Assembly (NCBI GenBank): GCA_015179125.1
Contig: WHVA01000081.1
Coordinates: forward strand, 1 to 64,000
From: Gautieria morchelliformis
Taxonomy: Eukaryota > Basidiomycota > Agaricomycetes > Gomphales > Gomphaceae
Direction of reading: 5' to 3'
DNA: 64,000 nucleotides
Below are positions 1 to 9,879 of this stretch, one piece after another. The stretch's first letter is position 1. Each line of letters begins with the position of its first letter. The notes beneath the pieces are model-generated. The model had not been told where the DNA came from. It was given only the letters and a program-made list of their open reading frames with translations, and searched no databases. Both the position numbers and the translations under genes were made by a program.

Positions 1-2
1 TT

Positions 3-284
3 GAGCCCGCAGTTCCGAATACAATTCCGAATCGAGAACAACCTCCGCCTCCGCCAGTCGTGATCGACGGAGAACCGGAATATGAAATCTCGGAAATTCT
101 CAACTCCAAGCTCGACAGACAATACCGCTGCCAACTCCAGTACCTAGTCAAGTGGGCAGGCTACGAAAACACCGACGAAGAGACCTCGTGGATTTCCGCC
201 ACGGAACTAGACCACACCTCTGACCTCGTCTCTGATTTCCACAAATCTTATCCTGATAAGCCTGGCCTCATTTCCACGCCCTAG
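3..284 (+). CDS. gypsy-1 pol polyprotein C-terminus with chromodomain (5' partial)
   Basis: The reading frame enters from the window edge and stops at 284. After a proline-rich linker (PPPPP) comes a chromodomain: EYEISEIL, YLVKWAGY, ETSW, then an acidic/aromatic tail. The KW and W residues of the aromatic cage region are present. Chromodomains at the integrase C-terminus of Ty3/gypsy elements (the chromovirus branch) steer integration to marked chromatin. The frame is open over its visible length; the matching copy at 27961-28241 has a stop in the linker where this copy has an arginine codon. Confidence 0.88.
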   Translation, partial: EPAVPNTIPNREQPPPPPVVIDGEPEYEISEILNSKLDRQYRCQLQYLVKWAGYENTDEETSWISATELDHTSDLVSDFHKSYPDKPGLISTP

Positions 285-412
285 TCAATTCCGACATCAT
301 TTCCGACACCCATTGCTTTCTTACAAGTTTTCAAGTTATTGTTCAAATCCGATTACTATTCCGCTACACTAATTTCCGACGCTCCAAGAAGTATTTACAA
401 GTCATCTCGAAC

Positions 413-1631
413 TCACTCCTCCCTCATCGTCTCTGCCTCTTCCTCGTTCTCCGCTTCCGCACCCTCTTCCGCATGCCCCATCGGCACATTCACCAGCTCG
501 GTCTCCACCCTCGTATCCACCACCTGACTCGGACCCGCTTCCACACCATCCTCCTCCTGCATCCTCCACTCCATTCGCTCCCGGAGCATGGCATTCCGCC
601 ACTGGAACTCCCGCTTAATCTGCTCCACAACCGCTGACAGAACTGTCATCTGGTTCTGGAAGCTCAACAGCTGTTGCTGTTGAACCGCGGACATCTCCTC
701 GAGCGTATTCCGGATCCTGTGCTGGGATCTCCGGATACCCCTCAGAGATTCTGCAATGTCGAGCAGAGGCGACGTGTCCGCCTTCCCGGTCGCTGGAACC
801 CTTTCCGCCGTCTTCTTCCCGCTCGACCTTGGTTTCGACTTAGGGGTTTCTGGCCCCTCGGTCTCGACTCTCCGCCTCTTCCGCTCCACCCTCGCAGAAC
901 AGCCGTCCACGACCCACCGCCTCTTCTTGTCGCGGCATCGTTCGCAGGCGGTTTCCCGTGGATTTTCCGACCAATTGCACTCGAGCCCCTTCACCTCGCA
1001 TGTGTCGCAGGGCGCCTTTTCTTCTTCCCCGTCCCTTGTCTTCCGTTTCCGGGTCGCGGGATTCTCCAGCCCCAACTCCCGGAGGTCGACGATGCGGGCC
1101 ATCTTGTTCTTCCTGGCCTGTTGAAACTCGTCCGCCCTCCTTTTCCGATCCGCCACAAGGTTCAGCACAGGAACTACTTCCTGTTGCTTCCCCTTCCCCT
1201 CAGGGGATGGCGTGCTTTCCGCGGTATCTTCCGATTCCGGTTTGGAATCGGATTCAACGATTATTTTCTGCCAAGTTCCTTCTGTCAGTCTCGGGACTAT
1301 ACGCAGGACCTTTCCGACTCACCCGGGATTGTCCCGCCTTTTCCGCCGCGACCTTATCTTCCGCAGCCTTTTTGGCCGCGTCCCGTTTCCGCTGTTCTTC
1401 GCGGACGCGCGACTCCTCCTCGCGACGTTTACGGTCACGCTCCTCCTTCTCTTTCCGCTCCAGTTCCATGCGCTCTTTCTCCTTGCGCGCCTCCTCCAGC
1501 CGCTCCCTCTCTTTCCGCGCGGCTTCCTCGGCCTCGCGCTTCTCGGCCAGTTCCTTCTGCGTGAGAATGTCAGCAAAGTGCTGCTTCATCTCGGCACTGG
1601 ACATTTTGGAGAAATCGGCTGGGGTACTCAT
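413..1631 (-). CDS. Opposite-strand retrotransposon gene: coiled coil plus Zn2Cys6-like cluster (intact)
   Basis: Two exons, 1631-1323 and 1267-413, are joined across a 55-bp intron (donor GTGAGT, branch-like CTGAC, acceptor GGCAG). The frame closes to give 387 aa. Residues about 10-100 form a Glu/Arg/Lys-rich coiled coil. Around residues 190-221 (bases 1009-914) is CX2CX6CX10CX2C, followed by Trp where the sixth Cys of a fungal binuclear zinc cluster would sit. A basic patch (KRRR) follows, then an acidic C-terminus. The gene sits tail to tail with pol, and its ATG is 123 bp from the 3' LTR, so the LTR could supply its promoter (inference). Homologous genes occupy the same slot in gypsy-2 and gypsy-3. 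Function unknown; a DNA- or chromatin-binding accessory protein is a guess. Confidence 0.75.
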
Positions 1632-1740
1632 GATGGATGAAACAGAAGACGCATATTGTTTCCCGCCTATCTTTCGAACTCCGACGCGTTTGTTCACAGG
1701 TCACGTGATTCCGACTTGTGGTCTCGCGGGGCTCGACCTT

Positions 1741-1753
1741 AGAAGGGAGATAC
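1741..1753 (+). promoter_or_regulatory. Polypurine tract of gypsy-1
   Basis: AGAAGGGAGA lies directly before the LTR start. Purine runs here serve as the plus-strand primer site in LTR retrotransposons. Equivalent tracts precede the LTRs of gypsy-2 (about 13276-13290) and gypsy-3 (about 29668-29678). Confidence 0.7.
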
Positions 1754-2420
1754 TGTTACGACCGTTCATTTCCGACTTCCGACCCTCAGTTCCGCCACAC
1801 ATTCCGCCCCTCAGATAATTCCGCAAGACATTCCCCCCCTTGTACATTTCTCTTGTTCTTTCGACTCCATTACTCGGACCCACCGGACCCACCTCATCGT
1901 TCATCAAAACCATATATCCGGTCACCCTTGTAGTTCGTTGTCAGATATGTTTTCCCGACCCCTTGTTCTTTGCCATTGTTCTACCTTACCCTGAACCCCC
2001 CTTGTAGTCCCATTGTCCCAATAGTCAGTTCCCACACATTGTCTACTTGACTTCCACTTCATCCGGAATTTGCTTAGTACAATACCATTACTTGTTGTTC
2101 TGCGTTTTGTATAAAACCCCCTCACGTATGTCTGTTATTCTGCAATCAGATACTCACCTTCGATACTTGATTTCCTTCGCTCCATCTCCTGTTCTTAGCA
2201 CAGCGAGTCTAGCAAAATCTCAGTCTCTCTCTCAGCCTTCCGTCTTCCGCCTTCCGCCTCAGTTCCGACACAAGTTCCGACCAAACCTTTGGTTCAATAC
2301 TTTCCGACTTCCGACTCAGTTCCGAAATACTTAGGACGATAGTTCATTGGGGGCGCAACCTATAAGTTGAAGCCGCTGTCCTTTCCAGCTCCGACTTAGT
2401 GGAAATCACGATACGTAACA
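1754..2420 (+). repeat. gypsy-1 3' LTR (667 bp)
   Basis: The LTR starts TGTTACG and ends CGTAACA, a perfect 7-bp terminal inverted repeat with the canonical TG...CA. A TATAAAA box is at 2110-2116. The end region around 2330-2400 closely matches the end of the gypsy-3 LTR (30290-30383). Confidence 0.9.
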
Positions 2421-2880
2421 GAAGACTGATATGCCGAGGGTGGAAGAGGTGACTCCTGTAGACTTGGGAGCTTTAGAAGAGGAGCGGTTTGAGATGCTGC
2501 GGATGAGGACATTGGAGGAGCTGGAAGTGATTGAGGCGGTGTTCCTTGAAAGGCTGTGAGTTGTAGGAATGCAGAGCTCTATTATCAGGTGGGAGTGTTG
2601 AATGGTGATATTAGAAGCCCTATCCATTTTACATTTCCTCTAATTTTCTTGGTATTTTTCTCTCCAGTAGTTAGTGACTTTTTGTTGACTCTTTCCTTTG
2701 TATCTGCGCTGTTTGGCCTGCTTACATAAGCCAAAAAGCGCAGCTAACAGCTGTGGAGTGTGGGAGAGTGCCCCTTATCTTTTGCACTCACCACACATCC
2801 CCAGACCTGCTGGGGTGTTTGTTAGGCTTATCAGGCTTATCTGGGTTCTTTTAAAGCTCCTATAACTTTGCTTTTTTACA
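2421..2880 (+). mobile_element. Truncated Ty1/copia copy: 3' internal end plus LTR A
   Basis: Bases 2421-2595 match the 3' internal end of the complete copia element (9702-9879), including a short frame that differs by an in-frame codon deletion. LTR A follows at once. The left part of this copy has been split off by gypsy-1. Its LTR joins directly to an inverted gag-pol fragment. Confidence 0.85.
2596..2880 (+). repeat. copia LTR A (285 bp, short form)
   Basis: It starts TGTTGAATGG and ends TTTTTTACA. It lacks the roughly 55-bp internal duplication seen in LTRs B and C. At diagnostic positions (CTCCAGTAG, CTTTCCTTT, TTATCTGGGTT) it agrees with LTR C rather than LTR B. Confidence 0.9.
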
Positions 2881-3874
2881 GTCAGACCAGTGACCAGCTC
2901 CTTTGACACCAAATGATGGACATCAGGAAAGTTCAAGTGTCTAAAACGACGGTGCCATAAGGTTATGTCCAGAGGACATGTGCTCATCAGCCCGGCAAAG
3001 TCTGTCATTGGCTGTGTGAGACCATCTAAGTGGGCTGTATTGTTTCCAGTTACCGTGGTAGTGAAGAGGAGGTTGCCTTGCTGATTGAACAACATCTTGT
3101 CTCCCACAATAGACACATGGAAGTGTTTATGTCGAGTTAAATACAAGACAGACAGGAGGTTACTTCTCAGAAGGGGGACATGCAAGACTCTTTCAAATTC
3201 CAGCAGACGCTTAGGTAGTCCATTTACAACTGGCTTAAACCTCACAGATCCAACCCCGGCTGAATGGATGGTTTGGCCATCTGCAAGACGAATGGGTATT
3301 TGGAGGTGTTGGTAAGTGGTGAACCAGTGATGATGAGGTGTCATATGTGAAGAGGCACCTGTGTCTGCAGTCCAGTCAGCACTCGCCTCGACAATGAGGG
3401 CATTTGTGGGACTAGTGGGATGTGGGAGAGAGATACTTGCGTTGCCTGCAAATTCCACCTGGCTAGCTTCCTCCTCCTGCTCAGCCTGCTTGGCCTGCTC
3501 TGGCTTCTTCTTCCCCTTGTCTTTCTTCTTAGCCTTCCTCTCCTTGGCCTCCTGCTCAGCCTGATGCTTTGAATCCCTAGATTTGAAGCAAGTTTCCAAC
3601 GTGTGGCCAGATCTAGAGCAGAAGTCGCAAGTAGAGGATGACTGTGGAGTCTGGGCAATCTGAGCAGATTTCATGGCAATGGTAGTAGAATCAGTGCCAC
3701 GTGGAGCACGGTTCTGCTGTTCCAAAATCATAGCTTCTTTGACAGTCTGATAGTCAAACTGAGGAAGCAACATGAGGGCAGATTTGAACGCAGTATACTC
3801 CTCAGGGAGTGCCCTGATGAGTGCCATAGCAGCCAGTTCTCCATCCATGTCATCAATGGTGAAGTTGGGTGGAC
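2881..3874 (-). pseudogene. Inverted copia gag-pol fragment locked between two LTRs
   Basis: On the minus strand this reads as copia gag through the start of integrase, matching bases about 5439-6436 of the complete element, with the zinc knuckle CDFCSRSGHTLETC and the protease motif DTGASSHMT. It differs from that element at scattered codons, so it came from another copy. Both ends abut LTR termini exactly: the CA of LTR A on the left and the TG of LTR B on the right. No gene function is likely. Confidence 0.88.
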
Positions 3875-4216
3875 TGTTGAATGGTGATATTAGAAGCCCT
3901 ATCCATTCTACATTTCCTCTAATTTTCTTGGTATTTTTCTCTCTGGTAGTTAGTGACTTCTTGTTGACTCTTTGCTTTGTATCTGCGCTTTTTGGCCTGC
4001 TTACATAAGCCAAAAAGCGCCAGCTAACAGCTGGGGAGTGTGGGAGAGTGCCCCTTTATCTTGTGCACTCACCACACATCCCCAGGTATGATGTATCTAG
4101 CTGTATAATCTTATCTTGTGCACTCACCACACATCCCCAGACCTGCTGGGGTGTTTGTTAGGCTTATCAGGCTTATCAGGCTTGTTGTAAGGCTCCTATA
4201 ACTTCGCTTTTTTACA
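3875..4216 (+). repeat. copia LTR B (342 bp)
   Basis: TGTTGAATGG to TTTTTTACA. It contains a tandem copy of a segment ending in CACCACACATCCCCAG. It differs from LTR C by substitutions at several places and an indel in the CCCCTTTA run. Confidence 0.9.
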
Positions 4217-4230
4217 GGTTATGGGCCCCG
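4217..4230 (+). promoter_or_regulatory. copia primer binding site (half initiator-tRNA type)
   Basis: GGTTATGGGCCCC follows the LTR directly. This agrees with the half-tRNA primer site of Drosophila copia, complementary to the anticodon arm of initiator methionine tRNA (recalled from the family, not tested against a tRNA gene of this genome). Confidence 0.65.
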
Positions 4231-5027
4231 GCTTTTAAACTGCCCTACAGGACAATCTAAAGCCTTATCAGACACCTCCTGCACCTCCTACACCTCCTCT
4301 GTCATTGCTGCCACCCTTGGTCCTCATTTATCCCCTCAGATTTCGCCTCAGGACCCCCTGATAATCTCCTAGGACCTCTGATAGTGTCACCAATCGCTTC
4401 AGCACCTCCAGATCCACCCAGGACACCTCCCAGGACCTCCATCCACCTTTTGTGCCCTTATCAGCCTGCTCATTGCCTGCATTTTCGCACTTTTTGGACC
4501 CCATCCTCCAACCGCTTATCTGGGCGCTTATTTGGATCGCTAGGGGGGTTGTTGACGCTCCTGAGAAGCTTTGGGTCCAAGATTTGAGGGATTAGCTTGA
4601 AGGGTTAGGCTGCAAAGGTCAAATATTGAAATTGTGCTCATCTTGCTGTTCTGAACACTTCTGCAAATTTCGCTTCCCTGAGCCTCTACTGGTGCGCTGA
4701 TAGGTGCCTCCTACTTGTCCAAGGCTACGTGAAGGGCGCTCTTTCGTTTGGTCCAATCCATTTGTCATTTGGATCAAATCCTGGCCGGCAATTCACATTT
4801 TCTCCGCCATTCCCTCACTTGCAACCCATTTCTTCCCTTTGATTTTAGGTCCTTGTGTTGTCTCTGACACTGCTGTGTTATAGATTTGAACTGTTGGGGG
4901 TGTTCTCTCTGTTGAGTCACCTTTTATCTCACCTAACAATATCCTGGTAGTCATCCCAGTGAGTTGGGGAGTGTCACAACTGCTCGTCTTTCAGTTATTA
5001 GTGTTAGTTGAGTCTTGCAAGTGCGTC

Positions 5028-8000
5028 ATGGGAAAGGATGACCGTGTCACTAAACTCGGGGAGGGAAATTATAATACATGGGTGGGAGAGATGCGTGCAT
5101 TGCTTATGACCAAAGAGGTCTGGAGTCTGGTCAAGGGAGAATATACTCAGCCTGGCGTCTCAGATATGGCAGAGTTAAAGTCCTGGAGGAAGGACAGGGA
5201 TATTGCAGCGGGACAGATATATCTGGCCTTGGAAGCGTCTCAGAAAGTCCATGTCAAGGGCTTGGAGGAGGATCCTGTGCAAATGTGGCGCAAACTAGAG
5301 TCTGTGCACCTCCAGAAGCGTCCTGCCACCAGATTTAATGCTTTGGACGGGTTGTTCAGCATCAGGAAACAGGATGATGAGACGCTCAATGCTCTCATGA
5401 CCAGAGTTGATGATGCTATAAACAAGGTTCAGGATTTGCGTCCACCCAACTTCACCATTGATGACATGGACGGAGAACTGGCTGCTATGGCACTCATCAG
5501 GGCACTCCCTGAGGAGTATACTGCGTTCAAATCTGCCCTCATGTTGCTTCCTCAGTTTGACTATCAGACTGTCAAAGAAGCTATGATCTTGGAACAGCAG
5601 AACCGTGCTCCACGTGGCACTGATTCTACTACTATTGCCATGAAATCTGCTCAGATTGCCCAGACTCCACAGTCATCCTCTACTTGCGACTTCTGCTCTA
5701 GATCTGGCCACACGTTGGAAACTTGCTTCAAATATAGGGATGCAAAGCGTCAGGCTGAGCAGGAGGCCAAGGAGAGGAAGGCTAAGAAGAAAGACAAGGG
5801 GAAGAAGAAGCCAGAGCAGGCCAAGCAGGCTGAGCAGGAGGAGGAAGCTAGCAAGGTGGAATTTGCAGGCAACGCAAGTATCTCTCTCCCAGATCCCACC
5901 AGTCCCACAAATGCCCTCATTGTCGAGGCGAGTGCTGACTGGACTGCAGACACAGGTGCCTCTTCACATATGACACCTCATCGTCACTGGTTCACCACTT
6001 ACCAACCCCTTGAAACACCCATTCGTCTTGCAGATGGCCAAACCATCCATTCAGCGGGGGTTGGATCTGTGAGGTTTAAGCCAGTTGGAAATGGACTACC
6101 TAAGCATCTGCTGGAATTTGAAAGAGTCTTGCATGTCCCCCTTCTGAGAAGTAACCTCCTATCTGTCTTGTATTTAACTCGACATAAACACTTCCATGTG
6201 TCTATTGTGGGAGACAAGATGTTGTTCAATCGGCAAGGCAACCTCCTCTTCACTGCCACGGTAACTGGAAACAATACAGCCCACTTAGATGGTCTCACAC
6301 AGCCAATGACAGAATTTGCCGGGCTGATCAGCACATGTCCTCTGGACATAACATTATGGCACCGTCGTTTTGGACACTTGAACTTTCCTGATGTCCATCA
6401 TGTGGTGTCAAAGGAGCTGGTCACTGGTCTGACTATCAAGTCACAGGCAACGCCAGACCCCATCTGTGAGCCCTGCCTTGCAGGGAAACAACATCGGGTA
6501 GTAAACAAGACAGCAAACTTCCATGCTACTGAACCACTTGTTCTTATCCATTCTGACCTCCATGGTCCCATGCCTGTCACACAAGATGGTTACCGGTATT
6601 GGATTACCTTCATTGATGATGCCACCAGGCTATGGGTGGTCATCAAGCTGAAGGCAAAGTCAGATGCATTTGATGCATTCAAGCGGTTCAAGGCATATGT
6701 GGAGAATGCCACGTCTCAGAAGATAAAGACATTGCGAGATGACAAGGGAGGAGAGTACATGTCCACAGAATTTGACATGTTCTTAGCTACTGCTGGAATT
6801 GCACGCCAGCACACTGTGCGGAATGAACCCCATCAGAATGGGGTAGCAGAGCGTGTTAACAGGACTCTCCAAGAGCAGGCCATTGCCATGCTCACGGAAT
6901 CTCACCTTCCAACTTCCTTCTGGAGTTATGCTGTGCCAGCCCTGGTCCATGTGAGAAATAGGTCCCCCACATCTGCATTGCAGGGAGAAATTCCCTACAC
7001 TGCGTTTTATGGACATAAACCAGATGTCTCTCATTTACGGGTCTTTGGGTGCACAGCATATGTTCATGTCCAGAAGGACAAGCGCAAACCTCTTGGTTCT
7101 CATACCGAGAAATGTGTCTTTATTGGCTATCCTGCCGAGTATAAAGGGTGGATGTTCTATAATCCTCTGACCAGGAAGGTTATCATCAGCAACACTGCTG
7201 AATTTGATGAGCGTATCTTCCCAGGTCTAACAAGGCAAACCCACCCACCACTCCCAGAAGTTCCCCCTCCAGGACCATCTACTACTATTGAAGTGGAGCG
7301 ACGTCCACCTCAGGTAGAGGTACAGGAAAAGGTGGGAGATATACCTAATCAGGTGGGAGCTGTTCCTGCACCTCTCCCAGAGCCTCCAGAAGCTATCTCT
7401 CCTGACCCCAGTCATGTTTTGGATGATTCTCACTCTGACTCAGACTCAGACTCTGAGGGAGTTACACCTCCACCTCCAATGAGAAGGTATCCTTTGCGAG
7501 AGCGACGCCCTCCTGGCAGATGGTGGGAAGCCACCACATACAGAGAGGGAACTCCTGCTATTGAATCTAGCAGTGAGGAGGAGTCATCTCCAGCACCCTC
7601 CCAGCCTGCTGATTCTGGAGAAGAATCTCTTTATACTCATGCTCAGACTGATACAGTGCTCAGTGCACATGATGCCTTTGAGTGTGCGTTCCAGGCTGCA
7701 CTCAAGGTCTCTGCCCACAGCACAGATCCCAAGTCATTTGCTGAGGCCATGAAACGCCCTGATGCAGAATATTGGTTCAAAGCTGCATACGATGAGATCC
7801 AAGCTCAGCTTGACAATGGCACCTGGAAACTTGCCAAACTGCCCCCAGGCAGAAAGGCCATTGGCAGTCGATGGGTGTTTCTCATCAAGCGAAAAGCCGA
7901 TGGGTCCATTGATCGCTACAAAGGAAGGTTGGTTGCCAAAGGATATGCCCAGAGGCCTGGCTTCGACTACACTGAGACGTTTGCACCCACTGCCAAATGG

Positions 8001-9290
8001 GCTGCATTGCGTGCTGTGCTTGCAATGGCCGCCATTGAAGACATGGAGCTCGAGAGCATCGATATCTCATCTGCATACCTAAATGGAGAGCTTGATCAGG
8101 AAGTTTACATGGAGCAACCAGAGGGGTTCCACCAGGGTGCTTATGATGATTTCCTCAAGCTTCTCAAAGGCATCTATGGTCTGAAGCAATCTGGGAGAAT
8201 CTGGCATCAGAAGCTCGATAAAGAGCTGCGGGAGATGGACTTTGTCAAAGTGAGGTGTGACCATAGCATTTGGGTGTACCAGAAGGGTGATGATAAGGTC
8301 ATCATCCCCGTCTTTGTGGATGATTTGACCATTGCATCCAAGTCCAAGGAAGCCATGCGGCGTGTGAAGGATGAGCTGAAGAAGCGTTTTAAACTTAGGG
8401 ACCTCGGTCCTACGTCTTTCCTCCTTGGAGTTTCCATTGAGAGGGACCGAGCCAAGCGCACACTCACACTCTCACAGAAGCAGTATACCTTGGACCTTCT
8501 GGAGCGATATGGCCATTCAGATTGCTATAGAGTCTTTACTCCTATGGATCCTGGCTGCAGGCTGTCCACTCAACAGGCTCCCTCTACACCGGAGGAGGTT
8601 GAATTCATGAAAGACAAGCCATATATTCATGCAGTGGGATCCTTGCTTTATTTGGCTACTGCAACCCGTCCAGACATAGCATATGCGGTGGGAGTATTGG
8701 CCAGATTCAACTCCAATCCTGGCATGGCACACTGGACAGCTGTCAAGCACCTCTTCAAATACCTGAAGGGCACCCTTGACTACAAGCTGACATACAAGCC
8801 AGGCTTGACACAGTCAACCCAGCTGTTTACGTCATATTCAGATGCAGACCATGGTGGAGACAAAGACTGTGGTAAATCCACCGGTGCATATGTGGTTAAA
8901 ATGGGAACTGGAGCCATCAGTTGGAGAACAAAATTGCAGACCATGGTGACTCTGTCTACCACAGAGGCAGAATACATTGCGGCTGTCTCGGCAGGCCAAG
9001 AGATCCTTTGGTTGGGAAATTTGTTCACTGAGCTTGGGTGGAAACCTAGAGGTTCCTCTACACTCTTCATTGATAACCAGTCAGCAGTTCAAGTTGCTAA
9101 GAATCCTGAACACCACGGGAGACTCAAGCAACTAGACTTGCGCTTCTACTGGCTGAGAGATGTGGTCACCGAAGGAAAAATCTCAGTTGCTCACATTCCC
9201 ACCGATGAGATGCCAGCGGACATGTTGACAAAGTCGTTGACAAAGGTCAAGGTTGAACGCTGCAGGAAAATGCTAGGACTAATGCTATAA
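5028..9290 (+). CDS. copia gag-pol polyprotein
   Basis: A single frame of 1420 aa runs from the ATG at 5028 (MGKDDRVTKL); the frame is open further upstream but has no better ATG. Domains in order: gag (UBN2-like) with CCHC knuckle CDFCSRSGHTLETC; aspartic protease DTGASSHMT; integrase HHCC region (HRRFGHLN ... CEPC) and core with FIDDATRL, LRDDKGGEY and NGVAERVNRT supplying the D, D and E; RT with FVDDLTIAS; RNase H with YSDADHGGDKD, STTEAEY and DNQSAV. All catalytic residues are visible and no stop interrupts the frame. The gag-pol fusion in one frame is normal for fungal copia elements. Possibly active, but the LTR mismatch argues against recent transposition of this exact copy. Confidence 0.95.
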   Translation: MGKDDRVTKLGEGNYNTWVGEMRALLMTKEVWSLVKGEYTQPGVSDMAELKSWRKDRDIAAGQIYLALEASQKVHVKGLEEDPVQMWRKLESVHLQKRPATRFNALDGLFSIRKQDDETLNALMTRVDDAINKVQDLRPPNFTIDDMDGELAAMALIRALPEEYTAFKSALMLLPQFDYQTVKEAMILEQQNRAPRGTDSTTIAMKSAQIAQTPQSSSTCDFCSRSGHTLETCFKYRDAKRQAEQEAKERKAKKKDKGKKKPEQAKQAEQEEEASKVEFAGNASISLPDPTSPTNALIVEASADWTADTGASSHMTPHRHWFTTYQPLETPIRLADGQTIHSAGVGSVRFKPVGNGLPKHLLEFERVLHVPLLRSNLLSVLYLTRHKHFHVSIVGDKMLFNRQGNLLFTATVTGNNTAHLDGLTQPMTEFAGLISTCPLDITLWHRRFGHLNFPDVHHVVSKELVTGLTIKSQATPDPICEPCLAGKQHRVVNKTANFHATEPLVLIHSDLHGPMPVTQDGYRYWITFIDDATRLWVVIKLKAKSDAFDAFKRFKAYVENATSQKIKTLRDDKGGEYMSTEFDMFLATAGIARQHTVRNEPHQNGVAERVNRTLQEQAIAMLTESHLPTSFWSYAVPALVHVRNRSPTSALQGEIPYTAFYGHKPDVSHLRVFGCTAYVHVQKDKRKPLGSHTEKCVFIGYPAEYKGWMFYNPLTRKVIISNTAEFDERIFPGLTRQTHPPLPEVPPPGPSTTIEVERRPPQVEVQEKVGDIPNQVGAVPAPLPEPPEAISPDPSHVLDDSHSDSDSDSEGVTPPPPMRRYPLRERRPPGRWWEATTYREGTPAIESSSEEESSPAPSQPADSGEESLYTHAQTDTVLSAHDAFECAFQAALKVSAHSTDPKSFAEAMKRPDAEYWFKAAYDEIQAQLDNGTWKLAKLPPGRKAIGSRWVFLIKRKADGSIDRYKGRLVAKGYAQRPGFDYTETFAPTAKWAALRAVLAMAAIEDMELESIDISSAYLNGELDQEVYMEQPEGFHQGAYDDFLKLLKGIYGLKQSGRIWHQKLDKELREMDFVKVRCDHSIWVYQKGDDKVIIPVFVDDLTIASKSKEAMRRVKDELKKRFKLRDLGPTSFLLGVSIERDRAKRTLTLSQKQYTLDLLERYGHSDCYRVFTPMDPGCRLSTQQAPSTPEEVEFMKDKPYIHAVGSLLYLATATRPDIAYAVGVLARFNSNPGMAHWTAVKHLFKYLKGTLDYKLTYKPGLTQSTQLFTSYSDADHGGDKDCGKSTGAYVVKMGTGAISWRTKLQTMVTLSTTEAEYIAAVSAGQEILWLGNLFTELGWKPRGSSTLFIDNQSAVQVAKNPEHHGRLKQLDLRFYWLRDVVTEGKISVAHIPTDEMPADMLTKSLTKVKVERCRKMLGLML

Positions 9291-9417
9291 TGATTTGCAC
9301 TGAGCATTGTTTAGCGCCTGGAGCGGTAAATAAAGTTTACAGTTGCTAATTATTTTCAGACTGCGCCAAACCTTGTTTTATCTTTACCAACGCTGTACAT
9401 TTGCAATCAGCATATCC

Positions 9418-9843
9418 ATGTGCCTCTCAGCGCACCCATCTACTCCCGATTCCATCAGTTTCATCCAATCATCGCCACCTCCTTCTATCACATATCCCTC
9501 ACCAGTACACTTGTCACCGGTCACTGCCCAGTCCAATTCAGACCTTCTACCACCCGGCTTCGACACCCTACCATCATCTCCTTGTGACACTGCTCATTCA
9601 GGCAGTCATATATCATTCATACCACTCACACCACAAGTTCGCATTAAGAATCGGTGGCATGCCATGTTCTTATGGGCAACGGGGATTTTGCGACGGTGGA
9701 TGAAGACTGATATGCTGAGGGTGGAAGAGGTGACTCCTGCCGTAGACTTGGGAGCTTTAGAAGAGGAGCGGTTTGAGATGCTGCGGATGAGGACATTGGA
9801 TGAGCTGGAAGTGATTGAGGCGGTGTTCCTTGAAAGGCTGTGA
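9418..9843 (+). other. Small reading frame downstream of copia pol
   Basis: An ATG frame of about 141 codons ends 36 bp before LTR C. Its last 42 or so codons (from MLRVEEVTP to VFLERL) are Glu/Leu-rich and could form a helix or coiled coil. The same stretch in the truncated copy (2431-2559) keeps the frame despite a one-codon deletion and substitutions. It has no recognisable family. It may be coding or only a conserved 3' region. Confidence 0.35.
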
Positions 9844-9879
9844 GGTGTAGGAATGCAGAGCTCTATTATCAGGTGGGAG

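Larger units (their letters stand above)
1..2420 (+). mobile_element. Ty3/gypsy retrotransposon gypsy-1, 3' part (family B)
   Basis: This is the right end of a chromodomain gypsy element; the rest lies beyond the left window edge. In order it holds the pol C-terminus with a chromodomain (3-284), an opposite-strand gene (413-1631), a purine-rich tract (about 1741-1752) and the 3' LTR (1754-2420). The base directly right of the LTR continues copia sequence that matches 9702 onward, so gypsy-1 is inserted in an older copia copy. The expected 5-bp target duplication is GAAGA (2421-2425); its partner would lie off the window. It belongs to the same family as gypsy-3 at 27543-30383. The strand is very rich in the word TTCCG. 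Confidence 0.9.

Noticed and set aside
674-1564. 296-codon plus-strand frame in gypsy-1
   Set aside because: It is a Pro/Arg-rich shadow of the antisense gene, whose frame is supported by an intron and by related copies.
4959-5027. Longer N-terminus of copia gag-pol
   Set aside because: The frame opens with GTG at 4959; the first ATG is at 5028.
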